Shown piece by piece: positions 1 to 8,941 of a DNA stretch of 64,000 bases. Numbering within the stretch: position 1 is the first letter of the stretch; the number at the start of each line of letters is the position of its first letter. Source of the DNA: SXRF01 sp039808985. Lineage in GTDB: Bacteria; Pseudomonadota; Alphaproteobacteria; Rickettsiales; SXRF01. A program made the position numbers and the translations under genes. The DNA lies in the NCBI GenBank assembly GCA_039808985.1, contig JBDHUC010000004.1, positions 28,727-92,726 of the forward strand, written 5' to 3'. Under the pieces are notes generated by a model. That model was not told where the DNA came from. It made no database searches and saw only the letters and a list, made by a program, of their open reading frames with translations.

Positions 1-1
1 C

Positions 2-949
2 GGCATTGACTTTGACATCCACGCGGTCGGCGAAGTATTCAAGCGCACCCCATACCTTGCCGATTTGATGCCCGGCGGCAAATATTCCGCCAAGGATATG
101 TATGAGGCAGGCGGCGTTCAGATAGTTCTCAAAACCCTGCTTGACGGCGGCTACCTCCATGGCGATGGCCTGACCGTAACCGGAAAAACAATGGCCGAGA
201 ATTTGAAAAATGTAAAATTCCCTACATTCCGTCATCCTGTGAATCACTCCAGTGATTGCACAGGATCTAAGACGGCAAAAGATCCTGCGCAACCGCTTCG
301 CCCCTCGCAGGATGACAGTGAGGGCCAGAATGTTGTCCGTCCCTATAACGACCCGATAACCCCAACCGGCGGCGTAGTAGTGCTTAAAGGCAACCTTGCC
401 CCGGAAGGAGCAATCGTAAAAGTCGCAGGCATGAAGAATCTGGTATTTAAAGGCACCGCGCTATGTTTTGATTGCGAGGAAGATGCCTTCGCTGCGGTCG
501 AGAAAAAGCAATATAAGGAAGGCGATGTTATAGTCATACGTTATGAAGGCCCACGCGGCGGCCCAGGTATGCGCGAAATGCTATCAACCACCGCTGCCCT
601 CTATGGGCAGGGCGCTGGCGATAAGGTAGCGCTTATAACTGATGGTCGTTTTTCCGGCGGCACCCGTGGTTTCTGCATAGGCCATGTCGGCCCCGAAGCG
701 GCAGTTGGCGGCCCTATCGGCCTGCTAAAGAACGGCGATGTTATAACTATTGATGCAACAAACTCCACCATCCATGTTGAACTTTCCGATGCCGAACTGG
801 AAAAACGCCGCGCAGAATGGAAACCACGCAGAAATGATTACGGCTCCGGCGCATTGTGGAAATACGCGCAGATCGTAGGCCCGGCAGAAAAAGGCGCGCT
901 GACTCATCCCGGCGCAAACGCAGAAACCAAAGCCTATGCGGATATTTAA
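2..949 (+). CDS. ilvD: Dihydroxy-acid dehydratase, 3' part (5' end outside window)
   Basis: C-terminal part of dihydroxy-acid dehydratase, the Fe-S enzyme that dehydrates dihydroxyisovalerate and dihydroxymethylvalerate to the keto acids of valine and isoleucine synthesis (also feeding leucine and pantothenate). The frame is open from base 2. Family signatures include LTVTGKTMAENL, CFDCEEDAF, GGPGMREMLSTTAALYG and TDGRFSGGTRGF, the last carrying the serine that acts as base in the family. Odd feature: bases 231-316 are a palindromic repeat translated in frame (about residues 77-105 of the fragment), adding roughly 30 residues between the AENL helix and the NVVRPYNDP segment. Both flanks align with the family without frame loss, so the enzyme may be functional. 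The next gene overlaps its 3' end by 14 bases. Confidence 0.95.
   Translation, partial: GIDFDIHAVGEVFKRTPYLADLMPGGKYSAKDMYEAGGVQIVLKTLLDGGYLHGDGLTVTGKTMAENLKNVKFPTFRHPVNHSSDCTGSKTAKDPAQPLRPSQDDSEGQNVVRPYNDPITPTGGVVVLKGNLAPEGAIVKVAGMKNLVFKGTALCFDCEEDAFAAVEKKQYKEGDVIVIRYEGPRGGPGMREMLSTTAALYGQGAGDKVALITDGRFSGGTRGFCIGHVGPEAAVGGPIGLLKNGDVITIDATNSTIHVELSDAELEKRRAEWKPRRNDYGSGALWKYAQIVGPAEKGALTHPGANAETKAYADI
231..316. repeat. Composite palindromic element (family PE-A) inside ilvD
   Basis: It begins GTCATCCTGT and ends GCAGGATGAC, with an internal ACAGGATCT...GATCCTGCG junction, so it folds as two adjacent hairpins. The same architecture occurs between genes at 22021-22107, 31897-31984 (inverted) and 4281-4368. 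Here it is translated in frame within ilvD. Confidence 0.85.
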
Positions 950-1895
950 ACTGCTGTTTAATCCACTGCTTATATGTATTGCAGCAGGGATAGCCTATGG
1001 GGTCTGCCTGCTTTCCGGCAGGTTCTGGCTGGCCGACCTTGTAGTCCATTTCCGCCTGCATATGACAGTAGCTTTTTTTATGTTCGCTATTTTATTCATC
1101 CTGCAAAAACATTGGCGCTATTCGCTGTGTATGCTTGCATTCTCCATTTGCTCTGCAATCGCGGTCCAGTCAGCCTTTGCGCCACCATCGCAGCCGGAGG
1201 GAACCGCAAAAGCAAGCCTTAAAATACTGCAGTTTAATATACTTTATACAAATGAGGAATTTGCAAAAGCCATACCATGGATAATAGCTCAGGACGCCGA
1301 TATAGTGGTATTGCAGGAGGTGAATGAAGCCCGCGCCGGGGAAATGGGGCCTCTTAAAGAATATTACAAATGGTCGCAGATAAAAATAAACCCGCAGCGC
1401 GAAGCTTTCGGTATGGCTATATTCAGCAACCTTCCAGTAACAAAATTCGATTACGTGAATATAGGCCGGGGATGGAATAAATATACCAGGACAGAGTTCA
1501 TGGTGAATAATACCCCATTTCATCTCTACGAATTACACACACCGCCGCCTATGTCGCGGTTTTTCTTTTCCCAGCGTAACCGTGCTTTAGAACTCATGGG
1601 CAATCTTCTTTCCGAGGACCAGACACAGCACCGTATCCTGCTTGGCGACCTGAACACGACTATTTACTCGCCATTTTTTAGCAATATACTTTCAAAAACC
1701 GGAATGCACCATGCCCAGCAGGGCTATAATATGGAGGGAACATGGCCGCAAGCCCTGCCAATGCCGCTTAGAATAGGAATAGACCATATAATAGCATCGA
1801 GGCAGGTAAAGGTTGAAAGCCGGGAAGTCCAGGGGTACCATGGCTCCGACCATTTGCCGGTAATAACAAAACTAACATTTTATGAGGATAAATAA
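936..1895 (+). CDS. Endonuclease/exonuclease/phosphatase family protein with N-terminal membrane segments
   Basis: Member of the EEP (DNase I-like) metal-dependent phosphoesterase superfamily, 319 residues. Roughly the first 90 residues are hydrophobic with about three membrane segments, and the catalytic domain follows. Visible signatures are LQFNILYTNEEF (metal-binding Asn), DADIVVLQEVNE (Glu), LLGDLNTT (Asp/Asn) and YHGSDHLPVITKL (terminal Asp-His pair), so the active site looks complete. The membrane anchor makes an extracytoplasmic domain likely. Substrate is unknown; relatives cut nucleic acids, phosphoinositides or sphingomyelin. It overlaps the ilvD 3' end by 14 bases and the next gene by 1, so it probably belongs to a co-translated group with the methyltransferase and DUF2079 protein downstream. 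Confidence 0.85.
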   Translation: MRIFKLLFNPLLICIAAGIAYGVCLLSGRFWLADLVVHFRLHMTVAFFMFAILFILQKHWRYSLCMLAFSICSAIAVQSAFAPPSQPEGTAKASLKILQFNILYTNEEFAKAIPWIIAQDADIVVLQEVNEARAGEMGPLKEYYKWSQIKINPQREAFGMAIFSNLPVTKFDYVNIGRGWNKYTRTEFMVNNTPFHLYELHTPPPMSRFFFSQRNRALELMGNLLSEDQTQHRILLGDLNTTIYSPFFSNILSKTGMHHAQQGYNMEGTWPQALPMPLRIGIDHIIASRQVKVESREVQGYHGSDHLPVITKLTFYEDK

Positions 1896-2605
1896 TGGCA
1901 AGCAAAATGAGCAGGGATACAGCCCTGTTTTATCACTACATACTGGATCAGATATTTCCTCCTATTATCAGGGATTGTCGCTTTATAATGGCAATTCCAA
2001 TGTGGTTATTATTCCGGCATCGTTATAAATACTACCTGGATTTCAAGAAAAAGGCGTTTTCACTTACCGAAGAAGGATTCCGCGATTACTACAGGACGGT
2101 AAATGATACCGCCATCAGCCGCGAAACCGATTTAAACAAAGCCTGCATTGCTAAAATAATAGAATCAGTAACACCAGGCAAAATATTGGATGTAGGCTGC
2201 GGGCGTGGGTTTTTAATAAACCTGCTTTTACAAAAACATACAGATGTTTCCGGCGTTGATATTTACATAACAGATTCCTTGAAGCAGCGCTATCCGCACG
2301 TAAAATTCTACGAGGAAAATGTAGAATCACTCCCCTTTCCCGACAAACATTTCGACACAGTAATATGCACCCATACATTAGAGCATGTAAGGAACCTCGC
2401 AAACGCCACAGCAGAGCTTCGCCGAGTTGCTAAAAAACTGATCATAATTGTTCCCAGGCAGCGCCCTTATAAATACACATTTGACCTGCATCTGAACTTC
2501 TTTCCATATCTTTATTCACTACTGTCAGTGATGGGAAAAACCAGGGGGGAAGTTATATGCGAAGATGTGGATGATGACATTTTTTATATGGAAACCACCG
2601 GATGA
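1895..2605 (+). CDS. Class I SAM-dependent methyltransferase
   Basis: Protein of 236 residues with a Rossmann methyltransferase core. Motif I is KILDVGCGRGFLINLL (about residues 92-107), followed by an acidic motif II (VSGVDIYI) and HFDTVICTHTLEHV, typical of the Methyltransf_11 type. The N-terminal 80 residues are basic and hydrophobic and may bind the membrane. The start overlaps the previous stop (TAATG) and the end overlaps the next start (ATGA), so it is translationally coupled on both sides. The neighbours (membrane EEP protein, DUF2079 membrane protein) suggest modification of an envelope lipid or glycan. The substrate cannot be read from the sequence. Confidence 0.8.
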   Translation: MASKMSRDTALFYHYILDQIFPPIIRDCRFIMAIPMWLLFRHRYKYYLDFKKKAFSLTEEGFRDYYRTVNDTAISRETDLNKACIAKIIESVTPGKILDVGCGRGFLINLLLQKHTDVSGVDIYITDSLKQRYPHVKFYEENVESLPFPDKHFDTVICTHTLEHVRNLANATAELRRVAKKLIIIVPRQRPYKYTFDLHLNFFPYLYSLLSVMGKTRGEVICEDVDDDIFYMETTG

Positions 2606-4119
2606 TTAAGCGCAATGCGCCTGTAATATTGCTATTTTTGTTTGTTTTAGCTTCTGGCAGTATTACCTTATGCTATATACTCTCGATGCGTTACGAATTG
2701 AAAACCAGCGCGGTTGACGGGCTTTCCTTTGCGCAAATTCTTTTCAACTTCCTGTCTGGCAACGGCTTAACCACAAGCATACCACCGCCTTATATTGAGC
2801 AGAACTGGCTAGGCATCCATTTTTCGCCGATATTATATTTGCTGGCTCCGGTTTATTATTTTTCCCCCCATATCGAAACATTGCTAACCATCCAAAGTTT
2901 TGGCATTGCCCTGGCCGCTATCCCATTATTTCTTGCCTCCAGGACATTACTGAAATCTCAGTGGTACGCCCTTGTAATTGCAATATTTTATCTCACAAAC
3001 CCCTTTGTAATAAATGCCCAGATATGGGATTTCCACGAAATAGCATTTGCCCCCTTGGTAATCTCCATGATTTTATGGTCTGTTATCCATAAAAACAGAA
3101 AATACTTTATTATTTTTTGCACCATACTGCTTACAATCAAAGAGCATTACGGCCTAGCTGTATTTGGCTCCGGGCTGCTCTGGGCTTATTACTGGCGCGA
3201 TGTAAAATTCGGTATGGCAGTTGCTGCTTTAGGGCTTTTATTTCTGGCTCTTGTTATAGGCATGATTATGCCGCATTTTAGTCCACTTGGTTCTGCGCTT
3301 ATGCTCAGCAATCAAAAAACCGTCGGTTTTTTCAACTGGCTGGGCCATCCTTTTGCCGATAGTGATTTATTAGCAAGGCAGGTGGTTAATGGCATATTTT
3401 ATGGAATAATGATTGTCCTGCCCCTCTGGTTCCAGCCGCTATTATCCTTTACCTGGCTCTTGCCAGCCATGGCTGATATAGCAACTAACACATTATCTAT
3501 CAACGACCTGATGCGTGCGCCACAATCATACCATACGGCTGCAATTATACCTATTTTGCTTGTTGCCTATGCTAAAACCCTCTCAAACCGCTATAGCGCA
3601 GCAAGCAAATTAAAAATTTCCGATATGTTGATCGCAACGGCTGCCTTATCGGCATTTTTTTCTTATAGCTTTACTGCATTGCCCAATTTACCTAACAATT
3701 CGTTTGAATTATCTAAATTTAAATTTTCACTTCCACCGGCTGACAAATCTGTGCGTGATGAGATAATAAAAATCATCGGGCCAGATTCATCTATTGCCGG
3801 ACCAATGAATATACTTCCTCAAATTCCTGTACGTAGAAATATGTACCTTTTTCCTGATAGGTATGAAGACGCTGATTATATTGTAATAAACACCCGGATT
3901 GTTTTTGAAAAGCGCCCTGCCTATTTTACTGAAAAGCATTTCCAGGCACTGAAGGAAATAATGGGCGATAAGAACTGGACAGTTGCCTTTTACCGTGACA
4001 ACTGGCTTTTATTCAAGCATGGCGGCAAGGAAAATACCGAATTATCAGCTAGAGCTGCTGATGATTTGCAGAAATTACAGGTAAAAGTCATGGAACATAA
4101 CAAAAAACTGCATAATTAA
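2602..4119 (+). CDS. DUF2079 family multi-pass membrane protein
   Basis: 505 residues with about ten hydrophobic segments in the first 350 residues and a soluble C-terminal part. The order QSFGIALAAIPLFLASR, NAQIWDFHEIAFAPL and the later PAMADIATNTLS region resembles DUF2079, a family with a GT-C glycosyltransferase-like topology. A role in transferring a lipid-linked sugar or shaping a surface glycan is inference from that resemblance only. The start overlaps the methyltransferase stop in an ATGA. A repeat-rich non-coding block follows, so this is probably the last gene of the operon. Confidence 0.7.
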   Translation: MIKRNAPVILLFLFVLASGSITLCYILSMRYELKTSAVDGLSFAQILFNFLSGNGLTTSIPPPYIEQNWLGIHFSPILYLLAPVYYFSPHIETLLTIQSFGIALAAIPLFLASRTLLKSQWYALVIAIFYLTNPFVINAQIWDFHEIAFAPLVISMILWSVIHKNRKYFIIFCTILLTIKEHYGLAVFGSGLLWAYYWRDVKFGMAVAALGLLFLALVIGMIMPHFSPLGSALMLSNQKTVGFFNWLGHPFADSDLLARQVVNGIFYGIMIVLPLWFQPLLSFTWLLPAMADIATNTLSINDLMRAPQSYHTAAIIPILLVAYAKTLSNRYSAASKLKISDMLIATAALSAFFSYSFTALPNLPNNSFELSKFKFSLPPADKSVRDEIIKIIGPDSSIAGPMNILPQIPVRRNMYLFPDRYEDADYIVINTRIVFEKRPAYFTEKHFQALKEIMGDKNWTVAFYRDNWLLFKHGGKENTELSARAADDLQKLQVKVMEHNKKLHN

Positions 4120-4416
4120 ATGCGGCCATCCTGTGAGGCGCGCAACGGCAACAACGTCATCCTGCAAATTCGTAAGTATTGCGCAGGATCTCATGATATT
4201 TTCTCAGTTTGTCATGCCGCCGGATGGCGGTATCCGGTATTAAGCCCCAGACCCCGCAACAAATGCGGGGCGACAGTTTCCGTCCTGTGAGGCGCGCAAC
4301 GACTGCACAGAATCTGTATCAATAATCCTGATATCCTGCGCAATTGCCACTGCAATTCGCAGGACGACACCCACTCACACTAACGCCCACACCAACCAAC
4401 AGCCCTTCACAAATTT
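4120..4416. repeat. Intergenic block of stacked palindromic elements
   Basis: No gene seen. The block holds a partial PE-A copy (from 4128; second hairpin 4156-4190), then a TTGTCA-type element at 4209-4276 containing CCAGACCCCGC and GCGGGGCGACAG, then a full PE-A copy at 4281-4368. The TTGTCA-type element is an inverted relative of 54277-54350, and in both places it lies against PE-A sequence. The block separates the convergent DUF2079 and ntrX genes. Confidence 0.8.
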
Positions 4417-5808
4417 TCACCCTACCTTTTCCTCAGCAGTGGCAATTCCCAGCAATTTAAGCTTGCGGTGCAAGGCCGAGCGTTCCATACCCACAAAAGA
4501 AGATGTGCGAGAAATATTCCCGCCAAAACGTTCTATCTGCGCGGCCAGATATTGTTTTTCGAACAGCTCCCGGGCTTCACGCAACACCATCGACATAATA
4601 TCGGCATTAGTTTCCGGACGCGCCAGCACAGGGTTTGAAGTCAGTATTTCCGGCGGCAACTCGTCAGCGGTAATATTTTCTGTTTTCCCGGTAGTCATGA
4701 TAAGCAGCCATTCCATCATATTACGAAGCTGGCGCACATTCCCCGGCCAGCTATATGCCTGAAGCATAACAATAGCTTCCTGCGACAGCGAGCGCACAGG
4801 CAAACCAGCGATTTCAGAAGCCCGTTTTAAAAAATAGCTGCAAAGCTCTGGTATATCTTCGCGGCGTTCCTTAAGCGATGGGATACGAACCGGAACCACA
4901 TTAAGCCGGTAATACAGATCTTCGCGGAAGCGTCCGGCAGCAATTTCATTTTCCAGATTATGGTTGCTGGCAGCAATAACCCGCACATCAACTTCCACCT
5001 TCTGTTTGCCACGCTGGCGGGTAAAGCTCTGCTCCTGTAATGCCCGCAGGATTTTTCCCTGTATTTCCAGCGGCAGGTCAAGCACCTCGTCAATAAACAA
5101 TGTGCCATTATGTGCGCGTTCCAGAAGCCCAAGTTTTTCTGCTCCTCCGGTCGGATTCGTATCCTCGATACCAAATAATTCCGCTTCAACCCGGTCCGCG
5201 GTTAAGCCGGAAACATTCATAACCACGAAATTAGCGGCTGAACGTGTTGATTTAGCGTGGATCATCCTCGCGTACATTTCTTTGCCAGTTCCCGGAGCGC
5301 CAGTTATAAGCACCCGGCTGGCGGTTGGCGCAATTTTTTCCAACGCATTGCGAAGCTGTTGTACGGTCTGGGAAGTGCCATTTAGCTGCATTTCAAACTT
5401 GCCGCGTGATTTAAGCTCAGTATTTTCATTGCGCAGCTTGGCATTTTCCAGTGCGCGGGCGACAACCAGAAGCAGCCTATCCTCTTTAAATGGTTTTTCG
5501 ATAAAATCATAAGCCCCCATTTTAATAGCCGAAACCGCAGTTTCTATATTTCCATGGCCGCTTATCATAATAACCGGAATATGGGGATATTTCTTCTTAA
5601 CCATTTCCAGTATTCCAAGCCCATCAAGCTCGCTGCCCTGCAACCATATATCCAGGACTATAGCCGACGGCACACGTTCAGCGAGCGCTTTGAATGCAAA
5701 ATCACTGTTATGAGCCACTCTTGTGTCATATTTAGCATCTTTAAGAATATCGGAGATTAATTCGCGGATGTCTGCTTCATCATCAATAATCAATATGTCA
5801 GCGGTCAT
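4417..5808 (-). CDS. ntrX: Nitrogen/redox response regulator NtrX, AAA+ type
   Basis: 463-residue NtrC-family regulator. The receiver domain (about 1-120) has the DD acidic pair in ILIIDDEADIR, the phospho-accepting Asp in VLDIWL and the Lys in FIEKPF. The AAA+ domain (about 150-380) has Walker A ITGAPGTGKE and Walker B TLFIDEV. The C-terminal Fis-type helix-turn-helix includes IERFGGNISRTSSFVGM. The sigma-54 contact loop GAFTGA is absent; ELFGIEDTNPTGG stands in its place, as in alphaproteobacterial NtrX, so it may not activate sigma-54 promoters classically. Its partner kinase ntrY lies upstream on the same strand, but a four-helix cassette now separates them and its stop overlaps the ntrX ATG by four bases. 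Confidence 0.93.
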   Translation of the reverse strand: MTADILIIDDEADIRELISDILKDAKYDTRVAHNSDFAFKALAERVPSAIVLDIWLQGSELDGLGILEMVKKKYPHIPVIMISGHGNIETAVSAIKMGAYDFIEKPFKEDRLLLVVARALENAKLRNENTELKSRGKFEMQLNGTSQTVQQLRNALEKIAPTASRVLITGAPGTGKEMYARMIHAKSTRSAANFVVMNVSGLTADRVEAELFGIEDTNPTGGAEKLGLLERAHNGTLFIDEVLDLPLEIQGKILRALQEQSFTRQRGKQKVEVDVRVIAASNHNLENEIAAGRFREDLYYRLNVVPVRIPSLKERREDIPELCSYFLKRASEIAGLPVRSLSQEAIVMLQAYSWPGNVRQLRNMMEWLLIMTTGKTENITADELPPEILTSNPVLARPETNADIMSMVLREARELFEKQYLAAQIERFGGNISRTSSFVGMERSALHRKLKLLGIATAEEKVG

Positions 5809-6221
5809 ATTACCTCTAGTTGCAAGTAATTAGTGGTTAGTGATAAGTCATCAGAAGAAACAAGCTTTTTATGTAATGATTTTTGCAATCCATTCACCAT
5901 GCGCCCTACCTCATCTGCGCTTTCTTTTAATATATCAAGATTTTCTATGCTTATAAAACCTAGATTTTTAGCAATAACAAGCTGTGTCTGTAATTCTGCA
6001 AGCGAGCCATTGCTAATGCTTATAAATCTTAAAAAATCCTTTGTGCTTTCCCGACAAGAGCCTTCCGCTATATTGCTTGGTATTGAAACAGCGGCTCTGC
6101 GCATTTGCGCTGTAAGGCCATATATTTCTTCCTTAGGAAAAGATGCAGTGCAGTTATAAACCTGCGTTACAAGATTTACAGCTTTTTGCCAGACTTTTAG
6201 TTCCTCGTAATAATGTGCCAC
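5805..6221 (-). CDS. Four-helix bundle protein (23S rRNA intervening-sequence protein family, TIGR02436)
   Basis: 138-residue all-helical protein of the IVS/S23 family, first known from intervening sequences of bacterial 23S rRNA genes. Signatures are YEELKVWQKA, FPKEEIYGL, QMRRAAVSIPSNIAEG and the C-terminal NGLQKSLHKKL. The best start is GTG at 6221 with an AGGAAAG ribosome site six bases upstream. The last eleven residues are encoded by an inverted-repeat arm and the ntrX leader, and the stop TGA overlaps the ntrX start. A paralogue lies at 59448-59828. Family members form pentameric bundles with basic surfaces; the cellular role here is unknown. Insertion between ntrY and ntrX suggests a mobile cassette rather than a member of that pathway. 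Confidence 0.9.
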   Translation of the reverse strand: MAHYYEELKVWQKAVNLVTQVYNCTASFPKEEIYGLTAQMRRAAVSIPSNIAEGSCRESTKDFLRFISISNGSLAELQTQLVIAKNLGFISIENLDILKESADEVGRMVNGLQKSLHKKLVSSDDLSLTTNYLQLEVI

Positions 6222-6267
6222 TATCAGCTTTCCTGCTTTCTCTTATCACTACTTTCCTACCACTAAT
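5829..6267. mobile_element. Four-helix cassette with inverted repeats, between ntrY and ntrX
   Basis: The left arm (5829-5847) is ATTAGTGGTTAGTGATAAG. The right arm (6242-6267) is its inverse with a 7-base interruption. The arms enclose the four-helix gene. The right arm contains the ntrY stop codon and the left arm encodes the cassette protein's C-terminus. No clear target duplication was found. Confidence 0.65.
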
Positions 6268-8458
6268 CTGTTGCCCTTATATCACAGTGTTGCAAAAAAG
6301 AAAGCGTTACTTTTGCGCCGCCAGAAGGAATATTATCTATCTTTATCAATCCATTATGATCATCAACTATCTTTTTAACAATTGAAAGCCCCAGCCCTGT
6401 GCCTTTACTTCTGGTTGTAACATAAGGTTCCAGCATTTTGTTAATATCCTGGGTTTGGAAGCCTGCCCCGTTATCCTCCACGGCTATTACTATACGTTCG
6501 CCATCATGGCTTACATTAACATTAACAATGCCTTTTTCCGGTTTTTTTCCTGATTCTTCTATTGCTTCGGAAGCATTTTTAAGAAGATTGGTCATAACCT
6601 GGGTCATTTGCCGTTCATCGCAGTTAAAAATCACTGGTTTTTCAGGAATTGAAATAAAAAATTCTATAGATGGATAGGCAACCTGCGCAGAAAACACTGA
6701 TTTTTTTACAATCTGCGCTATATCTTCAGGAGCGAAGCGCACGCTTGGCATCTTGGCAAAAGAAACAAATTCATCCACCATTTTGCCAATATCACCAACA
6801 TGCTTGGTAATAGTGTCGGTATATTTTACAAAATTCTCCTCATCCTCACTTATAAACCTAAGGTATTTACGCTTTATTCGCTCAGCAGAAAGCTGGATAG
6901 GAGTAAGCGGGTTCTTTATTTCATGCGCCACGCGCCGCGCAACGTCAGCCCATGCAGCGCTACGCTGCGCCGCCATCAGCGGTGTTATATCGTCGAAAGT
7001 CACAATAAATCCTTCCGTTATATTACCGATGCTTTCCACCGTCACCCGCACATGCAGCGTTATGGCCTTATCGTTATTACCAAGTGTTACTGTGCCTTCA
7101 GCTATATCGCCTGGTATATTTTCTGCCTTTGCGAGCAGGCCTTCAAGGTCAGGCAGGAATTTTGCAATATCCTTTCCTTCCTCTGGCCGTTTATTGATAC
7201 GCTCTAATATCGCAGCCGATGAGCGATTGAACAAGGTAATCTGCTTAGCGCTGTTAAGGGCTATTACACCAGCGGAAACCCCGGAAAGCACCGTTTCAGT
7301 AAAGCGCCTGCGCTCATCAAGCCTGCGGTTAGCGTCAATCAGATCGCCACGCTGGGCTTCAAGCTGCTCGGTCATGCGGTTAAAGCTACGGCTTAATGTA
7401 CCGAATTCGTCCTTGCTGGTCGCATCCTTGATTCGCGCGCTGAAATCCCCTCCACGCACACGCTCAGAAGCCTCTACCAGAAAGCGTATTGGCCTTGTTA
7501 AACGTGCCGCGAATACCATCCCATACCACACGGAGCATATTAGCAGAAGCAAGGCAAGCGCTACAAATACAATAGAAAAAGTTATCTGCAGCCGGTCAAG
7601 CTGGCCTTTCAAATGTTCATATTCGCTCACCGCCCCTTGCGCATTCTCCATATGGTCTATCACCTTACTGTCAATAAGGCGGCCAACCAGCAGATAACCT
7701 TCCGGAAGCGCCGGGATTTTTATAAGGGCGCGGACTTTATCGTCATCGGTGGTCATAATAACCACCTCGCCTTTTGCCGCCCTCTCAAGCACATCCGGCG
7801 GTATGGTTTCAAAGGCCAGGGCAAAGCTGAACCTTCCCTGCGCTATAATGCGGTTACGCTGGATAACAACAGCTTCAGTAAGAACCCGTAGTGCTGCCTG
7901 CGTAACAACAGCCTGCTCAAAATCAGCAGGGCTGGAGATAACCAGGTCAGCAACCTGGTTCAAATCCCCCGCCATGGCGATTGCGTCAGCGCGGATATTT
8001 TCCTTATGCTCAGCAAGGTAGGCTTCCGCAACCGCCCTTGATTCCTCAACAGTCCGCTGCACACGCTCGTTAAACCATGTTTGTATGCCAATATTAAAAA
8101 ACAGTGCTGAGAATATGGAAACTATGATAGCAGGAGAAATAGTCACCAGGCTGAACATGATAATTATGCGTTTTTGCAGCTTGGCACGCGATGATCCAGC
8201 CCTGAGAGCGCGCCACAGGGAGAAAATCCGGATTGAGATAATAGTGATAACAATGGCCAGCAACCCAACATTTACGGAAAGCAGCGTCATCATCCGTTTT
8301 GGCTTCATGCCAAAATTAGTAGGGCTGTTATCAATTATGCTGTAGGTGATGCCCAGCGATACCATCACAGAAATAACAATTATAAAAAGTAAATTCCTGC
8401 GTAAAAACTTAGCGCCCCGCCATAATAACGGATAATTTAAAAGAAATGGCTTGGACAT
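6263..8458 (-). CDS. ntrY: Sensor histidine kinase NtrY
   Basis: 731-residue membrane histidine kinase, partner of NtrX. Three hydrophobic segments lie in the first 120 residues and a fourth near 295-317, bracketing an extracytoplasmic sensor region. A HAMP domain (FLVEASERVRGGDFSARI) and a PAS domain (FTETVLSGVSAGVIALN) follow. The HisKA box is VAHEIKNPLTPIQLSAERIK with the phosphorylated His. The ATPase domain shows NLLKNASEAIEE, DNGAGF and GTGLGLSIVKK. Topology and length fit the family. Its 3' end runs into the inverted repeat of the four-helix cassette: the TAG stop lies in the right arm, so the last residues may have been altered by insertion. ntrX follows downstream on the same strand. 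Confidence 0.95.
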   Translation of the reverse strand: MSKPFLLNYPLLWRGAKFLRRNLLFIIVISVMVSLGITYSIIDNSPTNFGMKPKRMMTLLSVNVGLLAIVITIISIRIFSLWRALRAGSSRAKLQKRIIIMFSLVTISPAIIVSIFSALFFNIGIQTWFNERVQRTVEESRAVAEAYLAEHKENIRADAIAMAGDLNQVADLVISSPADFEQAVVTQAALRVLTEAVVIQRNRIIAQGRFSFALAFETIPPDVLERAAKGEVVIMTTDDDKVRALIKIPALPEGYLLVGRLIDSKVIDHMENAQGAVSEYEHLKGQLDRLQITFSIVFVALALLLLICSVWYGMVFAARLTRPIRFLVEASERVRGGDFSARIKDATSKDEFGTLSRSFNRMTEQLEAQRGDLIDANRRLDERRRFTETVLSGVSAGVIALNSAKQITLFNRSSAAILERINKRPEEGKDIAKFLPDLEGLLAKAENIPGDIAEGTVTLGNNDKAITLHVRVTVESIGNITEGFIVTFDDITPLMAAQRSAAWADVARRVAHEIKNPLTPIQLSAERIKRKYLRFISEDEENFVKYTDTITKHVGDIGKMVDEFVSFAKMPSVRFAPEDIAQIVKKSVFSAQVAYPSIEFFISIPEKPVIFNCDERQMTQVMTNLLKNASEAIEESGKKPEKGIVNVNVSHDGERIVIAVEDNGAGFQTQDINKMLEPYVTTRSKGTGLGLSIVKKIVDDHNGLIKIDNIPSGGAKVTLSFLQHCDIRATD

Positions 8459-8495
8459 ACGCTTAATAATTCAATTGATAAGAAAGCCCCAGCTA

Positions 8496-8873
8496 TCAAT
8501 TCAACGGCCTTTCGCCATAATCGTTAGCACCTTCGTCGCTTTTTTGAACATACCAGAACAACAGCAGGAATATACCAATACCAGTAAACGATACCAATAT
8601 CCACCAGCCACTGCGGTTCACATCATGCAGGCGGCGCGCAGCTACAGCAAGCGATGGCAGCAAAGTCGCATATGTAAATATGTTTCCCAGTATATTATTT
8701 GGTACGGTACCTGGTGCTCCGTTCCAGGCTACAACGGCTAATATTGCCAGAGCAACACCTATTACAGCGGTAAATAACGACCAGTACCAGAATTCCGACC
8801 GGCTGGCACGCCCTTTGAAATCCACATATTTTTTTAAGCAGGTCTGTACAGCTTCCTTGAATTGCATAGCCAC
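8496..8873 (-). CDS. DUF805 family small membrane protein
   Basis: 125 residues. The N-terminus KEAVQTCLKKYVDFKGRASRSEFW and the later RRLHDVNRSGWW are the signature of DUF805, a family of small inner-membrane proteins of unknown function with three or four membrane segments, which are visible here. It is on the same strand as ntrY, 37 bases upstream of it. Transcriptional linkage is possible, but there is no functional reason to place it in the NtrYX pathway. An AT-rich gap of about 70 bases separates it from the Fis-like gene. Confidence 0.85.
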   Translation of the reverse strand: MAMQFKEAVQTCLKKYVDFKGRASRSEFWYWSLFTAVIGVALAILAVVAWNGAPGTVPNNILGNIFTYATLLPSLAVAARRLHDVNRSGWWILVSFTGIGIFLLLFWYVQKSDEGANDYGERPLN

Positions 8874-8941
8874 CCCCAGTTTATGATTATTATAACAAAC
8901 AACACTTTATTTATGGATATATGCCTAATATAAACATAAAA

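Noticed and set aside
4120..4416. Repeat block as a structured non-coding RNA or riboswitch
   Set aside because: Each part is explained by dispersed palindromes found elsewhere in the window.
6753..7697. Open frame of 314 codons antisense to ntrY
   Set aside because: Ser/Arg-rich shadow of a well-supported kinase with conserved motifs on the other strand; no ribosome site.
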